From: Helicobacteraceae bacterium
GTDB lineage: Bacteria > Campylobacterota > Campylobacteria > Campylobacterales > Helicobacteraceae
Assembly (NCBI GenBank): GCA_900766555.1
Contig: CAAFVR010000008.1
Coordinates: forward strand, 118,934 to 182,933
Direction: 5' to 3'
Length of the DNA: 64,000 bases
A program made the position numbers and the translations under genes. Positions within the stretch are counted from its first letter, which is position 1. Each line of letters starts with the position of its first letter. This document shows positions 8,635 to 17,109 of this stretch, piece by piece. A model generated the notes under the pieces. The model searched no databases. It was not told the origin of the DNA and worked only from the letters and a program-made list of their open reading frames with translations.

Positions 8635-9822
8635 TTAGGCGTAGAGCTTAATTGTGAGCTCATCTTGATCGTTATTTGCTAATTCTAAGCCATTTTTGTT
8701 CCCATCATTTTCATTTTCATTAGCATTTTCTTGATCTTTATTGCCATTTTGGCCATTTTGATTTGAGAAATTCAGATCAACTTGCGCAAATCCGATGTCT
8801 TGGAGATTTTGAAACAGCACATTTTGATTTTGCCAAAAGAGATTTAGCGCTGTATTATTGCCTGAAATATTTACCTGCAAATCATTCCCATTTTTTGTTA
8901 TATCAAGCTTTACCTTGCCTAGCTCTTTTGGATTTAGCTCAATTTCTAACTTTGTTAGCGGAGGGCGATAATTTTTGATGGCATCTTTTATCTGATTTGC
9001 GAAATTCACTGTCGCATTTTGCGCTTTATCAGACTTTAGATCCGATGTGAAGTCCTTTTGCGCTAATTTTGGCAGATCTAGCGTATTTTTGGAGCTTTCT
9101 TTGATCTCGCTTTTTGTCTCTTTTTCGTCATCTGGATTTTTGATTTCTTTTATGATCGCTTTTTCTAGATCTCTAGTTTTTGGCGCACTCTCAATCTTAT
9201 TTTCAGTCCCAAAATCTTTTATGGCTTGCTGGAATTTTTCTTCGCGTTCTTTGGTCGCGACTTTAGCGCTTATTATCGCTTCTCTAGAATTTGGATCTAT
9301 TTTATGAGACTTGCTTTTGCGCGCCTTGGCATCATCTTTTGCAATCGTATTTAAGACATCAGCTAGCGCGTGATTTATCTTTGTTTCTTGCGTTTTATTT
9401 TGGAGCGAAAGCTGACTTGGGCTTTGAGCTTTTAGCTCTTTTGTATCAATTTCATTTTTTTGCTCGCTTAGCTTCATTTTTGTGATATTTAGATCATTTT
9501 TATCGGCAAGCTGTTTTATGTCACTAAGCTTTTTATTAGTATCTTTTGTATCAATTTTTGCTTTTGATTCTTCATTTTTTGGTTTTAGCGCATTTAACGT
9601 ATTTAGTGAATTTATCGGATCTAGCGCGCCTTTGGTTGCGCTAATATCTTTGTCTTTTTTTGTCTCATTTTCTTTTAGCTCTTTTATTTTATCTTTGAGT
9701 TCTGATTCAAAAAGAGCTTTGAAATCGCCTTTGTCATCTTTATTTTTATTCGCAGGCGCAGTTGCATTTGCATTTGTAGTTGAAATTGGCGCATTTGCAG
9801 AAACATTTGCAATAGCTTCCAT
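8635..9822 (-). CDS. fliK: Flagellar hook-length control protein FliK
   Basis: 395-residue secreted molecular ruler that switches the export gate from hook to filament substrates. The N-terminal two thirds is low-complexity and Lys/Asp/Glu-rich, as in other FliK proteins. The conserved C-terminal domain is visible from about residue 290: RPPLTKLEIELNPKELGKVKL followed by NISGNNTALNLFWQNQNVL. The ATG at 9822 is preceded by AAGGAATTTTC. First gene of the fliK-flgD-flgE-like operon, behind a sigma-54 promoter. Confidence 0.9.
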   Translation of the reverse strand: MEAIANVSANAPISTTNANATAPANKNKDDKGDFKALFESELKDKIKELKENETKKDKDISATKGALDPINSLNTLNALKPKNEESKAKIDTKDTNKKLSDIKQLADKNDLNITKMKLSEQKNEIDTKELKAQSPSQLSLQNKTQETKINHALADVLNTIAKDDAKARKSKSHKIDPNSREAIISAKVATKEREEKFQQAIKDFGTENKIESAPKTRDLEKAIIKEIKNPDDEKETKSEIKESSKNTLDLPKLAQKDFTSDLKSDKAQNATVNFANQIKDAIKNYRPPLTKLEIELNPKELGKVKLDITKNGNDLQVNISGNNTALNLFWQNQNVLFQNLQDIGFAQVDLNFSNQNGQNGNKDQENANENENDGNKNGLELANNDQDELTIKLYA

Positions 9823-9858
9823 GAAAATTCCTTAAGGGATAGAAATTATGGAAAGAAA

Positions 9859-9872
9859 GCAATTTTAGTTCC
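9859..9872 (-). promoter_or_regulatory. Sigma-54 (RpoN) promoter for the fliK operon
   Basis: On the minus strand AGGAACTAAAATTGCT matches the sigma-54 consensus: the -24 GG at 9872-9871, ten bases, then the -12 GC at 9860-9859, with the TTGC box intact. It predicts transcription starting near 9848, about 25 nt before the fliK ATG. It overlaps the last codons of moaE. Sigma-54 control of hook genes is established in Helicobacter. Confidence 0.75.
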
Positions 9873-10323
9873 TATCACCCAAAAGTCCGCTAAATTGCAA
9901 TTTACTTGAACGCTTTAATGCATAAATTTTATGTATTTTATCTCCATCGCGCACTAGGTCATATTTCCATATCGGGGCTTGCTTTTTGAAATCCTCGATA
10001 AAATCTTGCAATATAAATGTCCGATGACTTGAGCTGCTAGCGCATATAAAAGAGACTTCAGAAATTAGCACATTTCCAGTTGAATGCGCCATAAAAAGCT
10101 CTATATTTTGCTCGCTCGCTTTTTTGCGCCAAGAATTAAACCAATCCTCCAAAATGGGCATATAAATATCAAAACTAAGGCCCAAAAAGCCCTTGATATT
10201 TAAATCATTTCGCACAATGCCCGCAAAATAATGCAGCGCGCCAAAATTCTGCTCTTTGCAATGTTTTTCAAATTGCCACATCAGATCTAGCGCATTTAGC
10301 GGGCCCTCTTTTATTACAAGCAT
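9865..10323 (-). CDS. moaE: Molybdopterin synthase catalytic subunit
   Basis: MoaE inserts two sulfurs, delivered on the MoaD C-terminus, into cyclic pyranopterin monophosphate to make molybdopterin. 152 residues. Family blocks include GALHYFAGIVRND near residue 32, an AHSTGNVLISEVSF strand and the ASSSSHRTF segment, with the catalytic lysine region APIWKYD. I chose the ATG at 10323, which overlaps the moaD stop (TGATG), rather than a GTG-type extension to 10335. It is adjacent to moaD, its partner. The 3' end carries the fliK sigma-54 promoter. Confidence 0.93.
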   Translation of the reverse strand: MLVIKEGPLNALDLMWQFEKHCKEQNFGALHYFAGIVRNDLNIKGFLGLSFDIYMPILEDWFNSWRKKASEQNIELFMAHSTGNVLISEVSFICASSSSHRTFILQDFIEDFKKQAPIWKYDLVRDGDKIHKIYALKRSSKLQFSGLLGDRN

Positions 10324-10544
10324 CAGCCGCCACAAACGGGAGGTAAAAGCACGACTTCATCGCCGTTTTTTAGCTCCAAATCGAGTGAATTTGCTATCTT
10401 GCCATTTACTGCGATGGCAGATATATTTAACCAATCTTTTAGATCCGATCTTTTGGATAGCTCAGCTTTTAGCTCGTGTAAATTTGTGGCCAAAGAGGTT
10501 ATATCGCCCTCATTTATTGGCCCTTGGAAAATTACTTTTATCAA
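10323..10544 (-). CDS. moaD: Molybdopterin synthase sulfur carrier subunit
   Basis: 73-residue ubiquitin-fold sulfur carrier. It ends in VVLLPPVCGG, with the C-terminal Gly-Gly that is adenylated and thiocarboxylated, and the DEVVLLPPV strand typical of MoaD. It partners the overlapping moaE gene. The AGATCCGATCT word at 10441-10451 is read here as RSDL. It starts 1 bp after moeA ends. Confidence 0.95.
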   Translation of the reverse strand: MIKVIFQGPINEGDITSLATNLHELKAELSKRSDLKDWLNISAIAVNGKIANSLDLELKNGDEVVLLPPVCGG

Positions 10545-10545
10545 T

Positions 10546-11757
10546 TTAACTCCTAAAAATATGATGTTTTATAATCATTATTTCATCATTTTTTGCAAAT
10601 GAGGGCTTATCCAATATTGCTAGCGCATTTTTGCACAAATTATTTAGCATGAAGCTCTCATTTTTATCTCCAAAATGAGCAAAAAGCTTGCCATTTTGAT
10701 TTGTCACATTGCAAGCTCGAAGCTCAAGGCGCGAATCCGTTTTGGCTATGTCATTTTGACTTATTGCAGACATCAGATCTAGCACAAAAGGCCTGTCATA
10801 AAAGCGCGCAATTAACGCGCCACCTAGGATATAAAAGCCAATCCCAGCGGCATTTGGATTGCCAGATAGCCCAAGAACAGCTTTATTTTTGCTTTTATTT
10901 ATGCATATCATGCTTTCTTTTCCGGGCTTTAAATGTATGCCATCTAGGATTATTTCAAAATCACCAAAATCTCCAAAATCGCTAAGATTATTTAAGACGC
11001 GTCTTGTTACATCAAATTCGCCTCTGCTCATACCTCCGCAAAGTACCACTAGATCTGATGTCTCAAGTAATTTTTGGATGAATTTTTGCAATATTTTTGG
11101 ATTATCTTTAATTGGCTTTAGAGCTCTTACTTCTGCACCAAATTCTTTGGCCAACAAAGCAATTAATGGCGTATTCGTATCCGCGATAAAGGCAGGATTT
11201 TTAGTATTTAGCTCATCGCCAATGCTTAGGACGCCAATTTTTATGCGAGGCAAGACTTGCAGTTCTTTTACATGCGCGCTCAAAAATGCGATGTGATATG
11301 GCGATAAAATAGTCTTGGCTTTCAGCAAAAGTGCGCCTTTTTGATAGCTAGATCCGATCTGGCGTATCCAAGTACCCGGCTTTGGCTCTTTTGTTGCATA
11401 AATTTTGTCATCTATTATTTTTACATGCTCATTTATAATTATCGTATCCGCGCCATTTGGAAGCCTAGCGCCTGTGAAAATTTGCGCACAAGTTTGTGGC
11501 TTTAAAAGAAGCTCTTTTTGACTAATTTTTTGAATGACACTAATTTTTAGTCCGCTATTTTGTAATAAATCTAGATCTTTTGAATTAAATGCAAAGCCAT
11601 CCATGGATGAAATCCTATGCTTTGGATCATTATCTGGTGCATAAAAATTATGAGCTAGCACGCAATTTAGGGCATTTTTAAGCGGTATTGTGATTGGATC
11701 TAGCGCGGCTAGATTGGCATTTTTTATGATCTCAAGTGCGCTTTGTAGATCCGTCAT
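10546..11757 (-). CDS. moeA: Molybdopterin molybdenumtransferase MoeA
   Basis: Ligates molybdate into adenylylated molybdopterin, the final step of molybdenum cofactor synthesis. 403 residues with MoeA domains in order: an N-terminal block with APDNDPKHRISSMDGFA (about 40-56), a beta-rich domain with QIFTGARLPNGADTII, the central MoCF_biosynth domain with GDEL and LCGGMSRGEFD, and a C-terminal beta barrel. It overlaps ribA by 4 bp. Molybdoenzymes in this phylum include formate dehydrogenase and nitrate reductase; none is in the window. Confidence 0.95.
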   Translation of the reverse strand: MTDLQSALEIIKNANLAALDPITIPLKNALNCVLAHNFYAPDNDPKHRISSMDGFAFNSKDLDLLQNSGLKISVIQKISQKELLLKPQTCAQIFTGARLPNGADTIIINEHVKIIDDKIYATKEPKPGTWIRQIGSSYQKGALLLKAKTILSPYHIAFLSAHVKELQVLPRIKIGVLSIGDELNTKNPAFIADTNTPLIALLAKEFGAEVRALKPIKDNPKILQKFIQKLLETSDLVVLCGGMSRGEFDVTRRVLNNLSDFGDFGDFEIILDGIHLKPGKESMICINKSKNKAVLGLSGNPNAAGIGFYILGGALIARFYDRPFVLDLMSAISQNDIAKTDSRLELRACNVTNQNGKLFAHFGDKNESFMLNNLCKNALAILDKPSFAKNDEIMIIKHHIFRS

Positions 11758-12362
11758 AGATTGTCATTTTCTTCCAAAAGATGGCCTAATTTGTCGCGCT
11801 TAATGGCTAGGTAATTTTTGTTATGCGGATTACTTTTGACAAAAATGCTACTGCGCGTTACTTTGACATATTTTTCTAGATGGGCAATTTTTTTGGGATT
11901 ATTTGTAAGGATATTTATTTCTTTGATGTTGTAATGTTTGAAAATAACATTTGTTATTTCATATTCGCGCTCGTCATCTTTAAAGCCCAAGGCGCGGTTT
12001 GCCTCCACGGTATCAAGGCCCTGATCTTGCAGATTATAGGCATTTATTTTGTTAAAAAGTCCGATGCCGCGGCCTTCTTGACGGAGATAAATTAACATGC
12101 CATTTTGGGATTCATGGATTTGTCTAAGTGCGAGCTCAAGCTCTTGCCCGCAATCACATTTCAAACTTCCTAGCGCATCGCCAGTTAGGCATTCAGAATG
12201 CACGCGCACAAGCGGTAGATCCGATAAATTCTTGGTGCGGATAACTAGATGTTCCAAGACATGCTGGCAATTATCATTTTCACAAATTTCGCGAAAAGAT
12301 TGCATGATGAAGTTGCCAAAGCGCGATGGAAGATTTGCTTCTTTTGAAATTTCTATTTTCAT
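11754..12362 (-). CDS. ribA: GTP cyclohydrolase II
   Basis: First committed step of riboflavin synthesis, converting GTP to 2,5-diamino-6-ribosylamino-pyrimidinone phosphate, formate and pyrophosphate. The zinc-binding cysteines are in SECLTGDALGSLKCDCG (about 57-73) and the catalytic RQEGRGIGL block follows near residue 94. 202 residues: the stand-alone form, without a fused RibB domain. Overlaps moeA and tsaD by 4 bp each, so it is embedded in a minus-strand operon tsaD-ribA-moeA-moaD-moaE. Confidence 0.96.
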   Translation of the reverse strand: MKIEISKEANLPSRFGNFIMQSFREICENDNCQHVLEHLVIRTKNLSDLPLVRVHSECLTGDALGSLKCDCGQELELALRQIHESQNGMLIYLRQEGRGIGLFNKINAYNLQDQGLDTVEANRALGFKDDEREYEITNVIFKHYNIKEINILTNNPKKIAHLEKYVKVTRSSIFVKSNPHNKNYLAIKRDKLGHLLEENDNL

Positions 12363-13375
12363 TTTACCTCTATGAATTCATTTTTACTTGATTTTGGCGA
12401 GATTTGGGCGCTTAAAATATCGCTAAAATCGTTATTTTTATATTTTTCTACTGCCATTCGCCCAATCATTGCCGCATTATCTTGGCAATATTTCAGATCT
12501 GCAAAAAGCGGTTTTTTGCCAAATTTTGCGCAAAGTTCTAAGAGCTTTTGCCGTAAAAATAAATTTGCGCCACCGCCGCCAACAATGCCAAAAATGCTAG
12601 GGCAATCACTTTCAAAATATTTTTGCACTTGATCTAATACATGAGTGCAAGCAGCTTTTTGAAAGCCTGATGCGATTGTAGCAATTTGATGTTTACTTAG
12701 GCTTTCTTTGCTTGAGAGTTCAAGTATTTTTAGCCTTATAGAATTTTTGAGCCCTGAGAAACTAAAGGCAATTTGTTTGTGATTTTTTAGCGGTATTGTG
12801 AAAAGAAGCGGATCTGCGCCCTTGGCTATATTTTGTATTTCCGGTCCGCCAGGATAGGGCAGATTTAGCATGCGCGCAACCTTATCAAAACTCTCGCCAA
12901 AGCTGTCATCTAGCGTTTGGGCTATTATTTGCATGTGATCTGCATTTTTGGCATGAATTATTTGCGTATGTCCGCCTGAGACTAAAAGTGCAGATAGTGG
13001 AAAAGCGGCCTCTTTTTCAATAAAAAGTGAAAAAATATGGCCTTTTAAATGATTAATCTTAATTAGCGGAATATTTAGCTCAAGTGACAGTGCTTTTGCC
13101 ATCATGAGACCTTCTAAAAGTGAGATACTAAGCCCGGGTTCAGTTGTTATAGCAATGGCTTTTAGATCTTTTTTATCTATGCAATGCAGCGCATTTTCAA
13201 GCACTTTTGGCAGATTTTTAGCGTGGATCCGACTAGCTAGCTCGGGCACGATACCACCATGTTTGGAATGCTCTAGATTTTGAGATATTTTTTGATGAAA
13301 AATGAGTTTGTAATTGCTAATTTTTGTAATGGCAATTGAGCTATCATCGCAGCTACTTTCAATACTTAAAATCAT
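12359..13375 (-). CDS. tsaD: tRNA N6-threonylcarbamoyladenosine (t6A37) transferase TsaD
   Basis: Kae1/TsaD ASKHA ATPase that transfers threonylcarbamoyl to A37 of ANN-decoding tRNAs, with TsaB/TsaE. The metal-binding HLKGH motif lies near residues 108-112, the N-terminal ILSIESSCDDSS opens the first ASKHA domain, and the GVGGG-like GIVGGGGANLFLR segment is near residue 267. 338 residues, usual length. First gene of the tsaD-ribA-moeA-moaD-moaE run, divergent from aguA. Confidence 0.96.
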   Translation of the reverse strand: MILSIESSCDDSSIAITKISNYKLIFHQKISQNLEHSKHGGIVPELASRIHAKNLPKVLENALHCIDKKDLKAIAITTEPGLSISLLEGLMMAKALSLELNIPLIKINHLKGHIFSLFIEKEAAFPLSALLVSGGHTQIIHAKNADHMQIIAQTLDDSFGESFDKVARMLNLPYPGGPEIQNIAKGADPLLFTIPLKNHKQIAFSFSGLKNSIRLKILELSSKESLSKHQIATIASGFQKAACTHVLDQVQKYFESDCPSIFGIVGGGGANLFLRQKLLELCAKFGKKPLFADLKYCQDNAAMIGRMAVEKYKNNDFSDILSAQISPKSSKNEFIEVK

Positions 13376-13431
13376 GCCAAACCCGCTAAAATCAAAAATT
13401 GATACATTATATTAAATATTAAAGATAACTT

Positions 13432-14493
13432 ATGCGACTATATGCCGAGTGGGAAAAGCCTAAAAAAATTATCCTAGTTTTGCCCAGCTCAAATAGCGAT
13501 TGGAACGAGACTTTAGATGCGATTCATGAAAATTACAGACGCATTTTAAAGGCTATAAGTTCATATTGTGAAATATTGCTCTGTTTTAGCGGAGATCAAA
13601 AAAGCTTGCATTTTATAGAGACATTAGATATGCCAAATGTAAAGTCGCTTTTGATAGCAAATAATGATACTTGGGTGCGCGATTTTGCACCAATTTGTAT
13701 TCAAAAAGATGGAGAAACTTTATTTTTGGACTTTGGTTTCAATGGTTGGGGGCTCAAATATCCAGCCAATTTTGACAATCTTTTTTCTCGGAAATTAAAA
13801 GAGCTTGGCGAAATTAGCAATATCAAAACGCTAGATCTGATCCTTGAGGGCGGCAGTATCGAAAGTGATGGAAATGGCGTGCTTTTGACCACAAATTGCC
13901 TGCTTAATCCAAATCGCAATCCGCATAAATCAAAGCAAGAAATTACAAATGCGCTTAAAAAGTATCTTGGAGTGCAAAAGATTTTATGGCTCAAGCATGG
14001 CGCTTTATTGGGAGATGATACGGATGCGCATATAGATACGCTAGCGCGTTTTTTAGATCCAAATACAATAGCTTATATCAAATGTGAAGATCCGCTAGAT
14101 CCGCATTTTGTGGGCCTTTCAAAAATGGAAGAAGAGCTAAGGCGTTTTAAAACATTGGATAATAAAAAATATGATCTAGTGCCGCTACCTTTGCCAAAGA
14201 TTTATGAAAAAATTAATAGAAAAAATGCAACTAACACAATTATGTATGGGCAAGGAGAAAAAGAGAGACGGCAGCAAGGCGAGGGGCAGGGCGATCAAGG
14301 TCGAAGGCTTGCGGCTAGTTATGCAAATTTTTTGATAATTAAAGAGGTGCTATTTCTGCCAATTTATGGTGTTAGTGAAGATGAATTAGCAATAAAGGCG
14401 CTATCAAAATTTTATAAAGTGATACCCATAAAATGCTTGGATCTAATTTATCAAAATGGCAGCTTGCATTGCGCGACCGCGCCGTTGTACTAG
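13432..14493 (+). CDS. aguA: Agmatine deiminase
   Basis: Converts agmatine to N-carbamoylputrescine, part of the route from arginine to putrescine; its partner aguB lies at 26893. Pentein-fold landmarks: NDTWVRDFAP (about 76-85), LEGGSIESDG (about 140), HIDTLARF (about 199) and the catalytic cysteine in GSLHCATAP (Cys347) near the C-terminus. Residues about 280-298 form a Gln/Gly/Arg-rich low-complexity insertion just before the conserved AASYANFLI strand, which relatives reach directly. Monocistronic, divergent from tsaD and convergent with ftsZ. Confidence 0.92.
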   Translation: MRLYAEWEKPKKIILVLPSSNSDWNETLDAIHENYRRILKAISSYCEILLCFSGDQKSLHFIETLDMPNVKSLLIANNDTWVRDFAPICIQKDGETLFLDFGFNGWGLKYPANFDNLFSRKLKELGEISNIKTLDLILEGGSIESDGNGVLLTTNCLLNPNRNPHKSKQEITNALKKYLGVQKILWLKHGALLGDDTDAHIDTLARFLDPNTIAYIKCEDPLDPHFVGLSKMEEELRRFKTLDNKKYDLVPLPLPKIYEKINRKNATNTIMYGQGEKERRQQGEGQGDQGRRLAASYANFLIIKEVLFLPIYGVSEDELAIKALSKFYKVIPIKCLDLIYQNGSLHCATAPLY

Positions 14494-14509
14494 AACATTA
14501 GCGTTCTAT

Positions 14510-14541
14510 CATATTGGCATGTTAGCATATTGGCATGTTAG
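14510..14541. repeat. Two tandem copies of a 16-bp unit between aguA and ftsZ
   Basis: CATATTGGCATGTTAG occurs at 14510-14525 and again at 14526-14541. Just before it, TAGAAC and GTTCTA (14491-14508) can pair with a 6-nt loop at the end of aguA. Just after it, AGTTA/TAACT can pair and is followed by a short T run at 14572. These may act as weak bidirectional terminators between the convergent genes. Confidence 0.6.
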
Positions 14542-14565
14542 GCAAGGCAGTTAGCTGTTAACTAG

Positions 14566-15732
14566 CTAGTCTTTTTTATGCCTTATATAAGATGGGATGT
14601 CTAGATCCGCTGGCATGTTCAATTGATTTGTGCCATTTGAGACCTTTTTTACATCAATTGGCTCTCTAAAAAGGCGATTTTCTGGCTCATCTTGATTGAT
14701 TGTGTTATTTATCACTTCTTGTTCAAAGCCAGTTGCAATTAGTGTTATACGGATTTCATCATCTTCCATATCATCGTTGTACATTAGTCCAACTTTTACT
14801 GTAGCGCCGCGCGAAGAATGAGATTCTAGCTCTTCTTGAGCTTTGCTTATTTCATTCATCGGGTAGTTTGGATTTGTTTCAACATTTATTAAAATGCCCT
14901 TAGCGCCATTTATGCTTATGTCATTTAACAGCGGGTGATCTCTAGCTTCAGCCACGGCTTTTTGGGCTGATTCTTCGCCTTTGGCATGTCCAATGCCTAA
15001 AAGTGCAAGTCCCTTAAAGCCCATAATTGCGCGTACATCGGCGAAATCGACATTAATTACTCCCGTTTTTGTAACAATATCAGATAGACCATTCACAGCG
15101 CGGAACAAAACGCTATCAACAATGGCGCGTGCGTCTTTTGAAGATGTATTTTTATTGATCTGGCCACTTAGGCGATCATTTGGTATAACAACCAATGAAT
15201 CGCAAGATTCGCGCAATTCTTTTAGCGCTTCATTTGCGATCTGGGCCTTGCTTGAGCCTTCATATTTGAATGGTTTTGTGACAACGCAAATTGTTAGCGC
15301 CTCAAGTTCTTTTGCGATCTTGGCAATAACTGGAGATGCGCCAGATCCGGTTCCGCCGCCTAGTCCGGCACATATTATTACTAGATCTGATTTATCAAGG
15401 CGACTTTTTATTTTGCTGTAACTTTCGTCCGCTGCACTTTTGGCAGCTTTTGGATCGCAGCCAGCGCCGCGCCCTTTTGTGGTATTTGCTCCAAGTACGA
15501 TTTTTTGTTTATTATCAATTGGGACTTGTTTTGCAAGGTGCATGATGTCTGTGTTTGCGGCGATTAATTTAACAGATGGGTCCACACCATTATCAAAAAG
15601 GTGAGTTATCATGTTGTTTCCGCAACCCCCTACGCCTACGATTGTTATATTCGTTTGGCCATAAAGATCTAGATTTGCAAAATCATCTTGCTCTTCTTCT
15701 AAGATCTCATCTAACTCGATTTTTTCTTTCAT
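14566..15732 (-). CDS. ftsZ: Cell division protein FtsZ
   Basis: Tubulin-like GTPase forming the division ring. The tubulin signature GGGTGSG is at residues 125-131, the N-terminal GVGGCGNNM nucleotide loop at 33-41, and a T7-like NVDFADV segment near 227. A C-terminal peptide, LDIPSYIRHKKD, matches the conserved FtsA/ZipA-binding tail. 388 residues. It lies 9 bp after ftsA. Confidence 0.98.
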   Translation of the reverse strand: MKEKIELDEILEEEQDDFANLDLYGQTNITIVGVGGCGNNMITHLFDNGVDPSVKLIAANTDIMHLAKQVPIDNKQKIVLGANTTKGRGAGCDPKAAKSAADESYSKIKSRLDKSDLVIICAGLGGGTGSGASPVIAKIAKELEALTICVVTKPFKYEGSSKAQIANEALKELRESCDSLVVIPNDRLSGQINKNTSSKDARAIVDSVLFRAVNGLSDIVTKTGVINVDFADVRAIMGFKGLALLGIGHAKGEESAQKAVAEARDHPLLNDISINGAKGILINVETNPNYPMNEISKAQEELESHSSRGATVKVGLMYNDDMEDDEIRITLIATGFEQEVINNTINQDEPENRLFREPIDVKKVSNGTNQLNMPADLDIPSYIRHKKD

Positions 15733-15741
15733 CCCTTGCCT

Positions 15742-17109
15742 TCAAAATAACTTGTTTGCTAGCTGTTTTATCCATGAAAATGTACTATTTTTTTGCTGTT
15801 TGGTTTGTATTATACCAGCTCTGCTTTCTTTTTTTAGATTTAGATCCGCTAGATTTCTAAGATCTGTGCCCTCTTGCTCAAACTGGTTACCAAAATGCGC
15901 TTTATTATATGGCGTATCCATGTAGGAACTATCTGTTTTTGCTCTGCATCGCAAATTTTTATTGCAATCTACCTCATAGGCTGCGTGATTGCCCACGCTA
16001 TAGGCTATAAGCCCCATTACGACGGCATTTTCTTCATCTATTATGCTATTTTCTACGCTTGAAATTTTGCTAGGTTTTACGATGCGAATTTTACCTGGCA
16101 ATAATTTTTCAGCAATTGTTTTAATATTTTTTAGCTTTGTCATCCCGCCCGTTAAAACAATTGAATAGATATGAGAATTAATACCGCTATTTTTTATAAA
16201 TTCGCCAAGCAAATTGAATGTTTCTGTGCATCTAGCTCGCACGATTTCATTTATTGTTTTGACTTCAACATCGATGCTTTCAGCTTTAAAGACTTTGACA
16301 GACAGGATCTCATCAGTTTCGTAGGCTGGATCTGGATCTGCATGCTTTACTTTGATTTCTTCGCAAACATTTTCATCAGCGCTAATTAGCTGGGCTAGAT
16401 CCATTGTGATATTTCTTGAGCCTACGCCTAGCGTTTTGTTATATCGCATGTAATTACCCATGAAAATTACCAAATCACAAGTCCCGCCGCCCATGTCAAT
16501 GCAAGCTACGCCTAGCTTTTTTTCGTCATCTTCTAGTGTGGAGATCGCAGCGGCATATGAACCTAAGACGATTTGTTCAACGTCTGCGCCGGTATTTTTG
16601 ATTGTTTTTTTGATATTGTCGATATAAGTTTTTTTAGCAATTATGATGCGTACAAAAACTTCGAGCCTATAGCCGCTCATGCCAGCTGGATCTTCCACTT
16701 CTTGATCATCTAATTTGAAGCAATAAGGCAAGATGTGGATTATTTCGCTATCTGTTGGGATTGAGGCATTTGTAAGTGCGGCTATAAAAGCGCGCTTGAT
16801 TTCCTTTTCGCTTATGTCAGTGTTGCTTACATTTACTACACCATGGCTTGTTAGGCTATCTGCGTGATTTCCAGATATAGATACGGTGGCTTTATTTATT
16901 TCATCCACGCCGGCCATGCGCTTGGCTTCTTCTATACATAAGCGGACAACTGATTTGGCCAGTTCGATATTTGTAATATAGCCTTTTGATATACCATCTG
17001 ATTTATGCGTGGAGAAGCCAATTATTTTTGGTTCGCCATTTTTGACCTCAGCTATTGCTACGCAGATCTTGCCAGACCCAAGATCGATGGCTAGGAACTT
17101 AGTGTCCAA
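15742..17109 (-). CDS. ftsA: Cell division protein FtsA
   Basis: Actin-like ATPase that anchors FtsZ to the membrane. The N-terminal phosphate-1 loop FLAIDLGSGK, the ACIDMGGGTCD phosphate-2 loop and the IVLTGGMTKL adenosine motif are visible. The C-terminal residues SWIKQLANKLF form the amphipathic membrane-targeting helix. I chose the TTG at 17109 (455 residues) because AAGGAGGA lies 7 nt upstream and the product then starts like other FtsA proteins; the ATG at 17154 would add 15 unconserved residues inside the upstream gene. Overlaps the PpiD-like gene by 11 bp and precedes ftsZ. Confidence 0.95.
   Translation of the reverse strand: MDTKFLAIDLGSGKICVAIAEVKNGEPKIIGFSTHKSDGISKGYITNIELAKSVVRLCIEEAKRMAGVDEINKATVSISGNHADSLTSHGVVNVSNTDISEKEIKRAFIAALTNASIPTDSEIIHILPYCFKLDDQEVEDPAGMSGYRLEVFVRIIIAKKTYIDNIKKTIKNTGADVEQIVLGSYAAAISTLEDDEKKLGVACIDMGGGTCDLVIFMGNYMRYNKTLGVGSRNITMDLAQLISADENVCEEIKVKHADPDPAYETDEILSVKVFKAESIDVEVKTINEIVRARCTETFNLLGEFIKNSGINSHIYSIVLTGGMTKLKNIKTIAEKLLPGKIRIVKPSKISSVENSIIDEENAVVMGLIAYSVGNHAAYEVDCNKNLRCRAKTDSSYMDTPYNKAHFGNQFEQEGTDLRNLADLNLKKESRAGIIQTKQQKNSTFSWIKQLANKLF

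Noticed and set aside
9482..9835. Long plus-strand ORFs opposite fliK
   Set aside because: The Ser/Phe-rich translations are antisense shadows of the low-complexity Lys/Asp/Glu codons of fliK.
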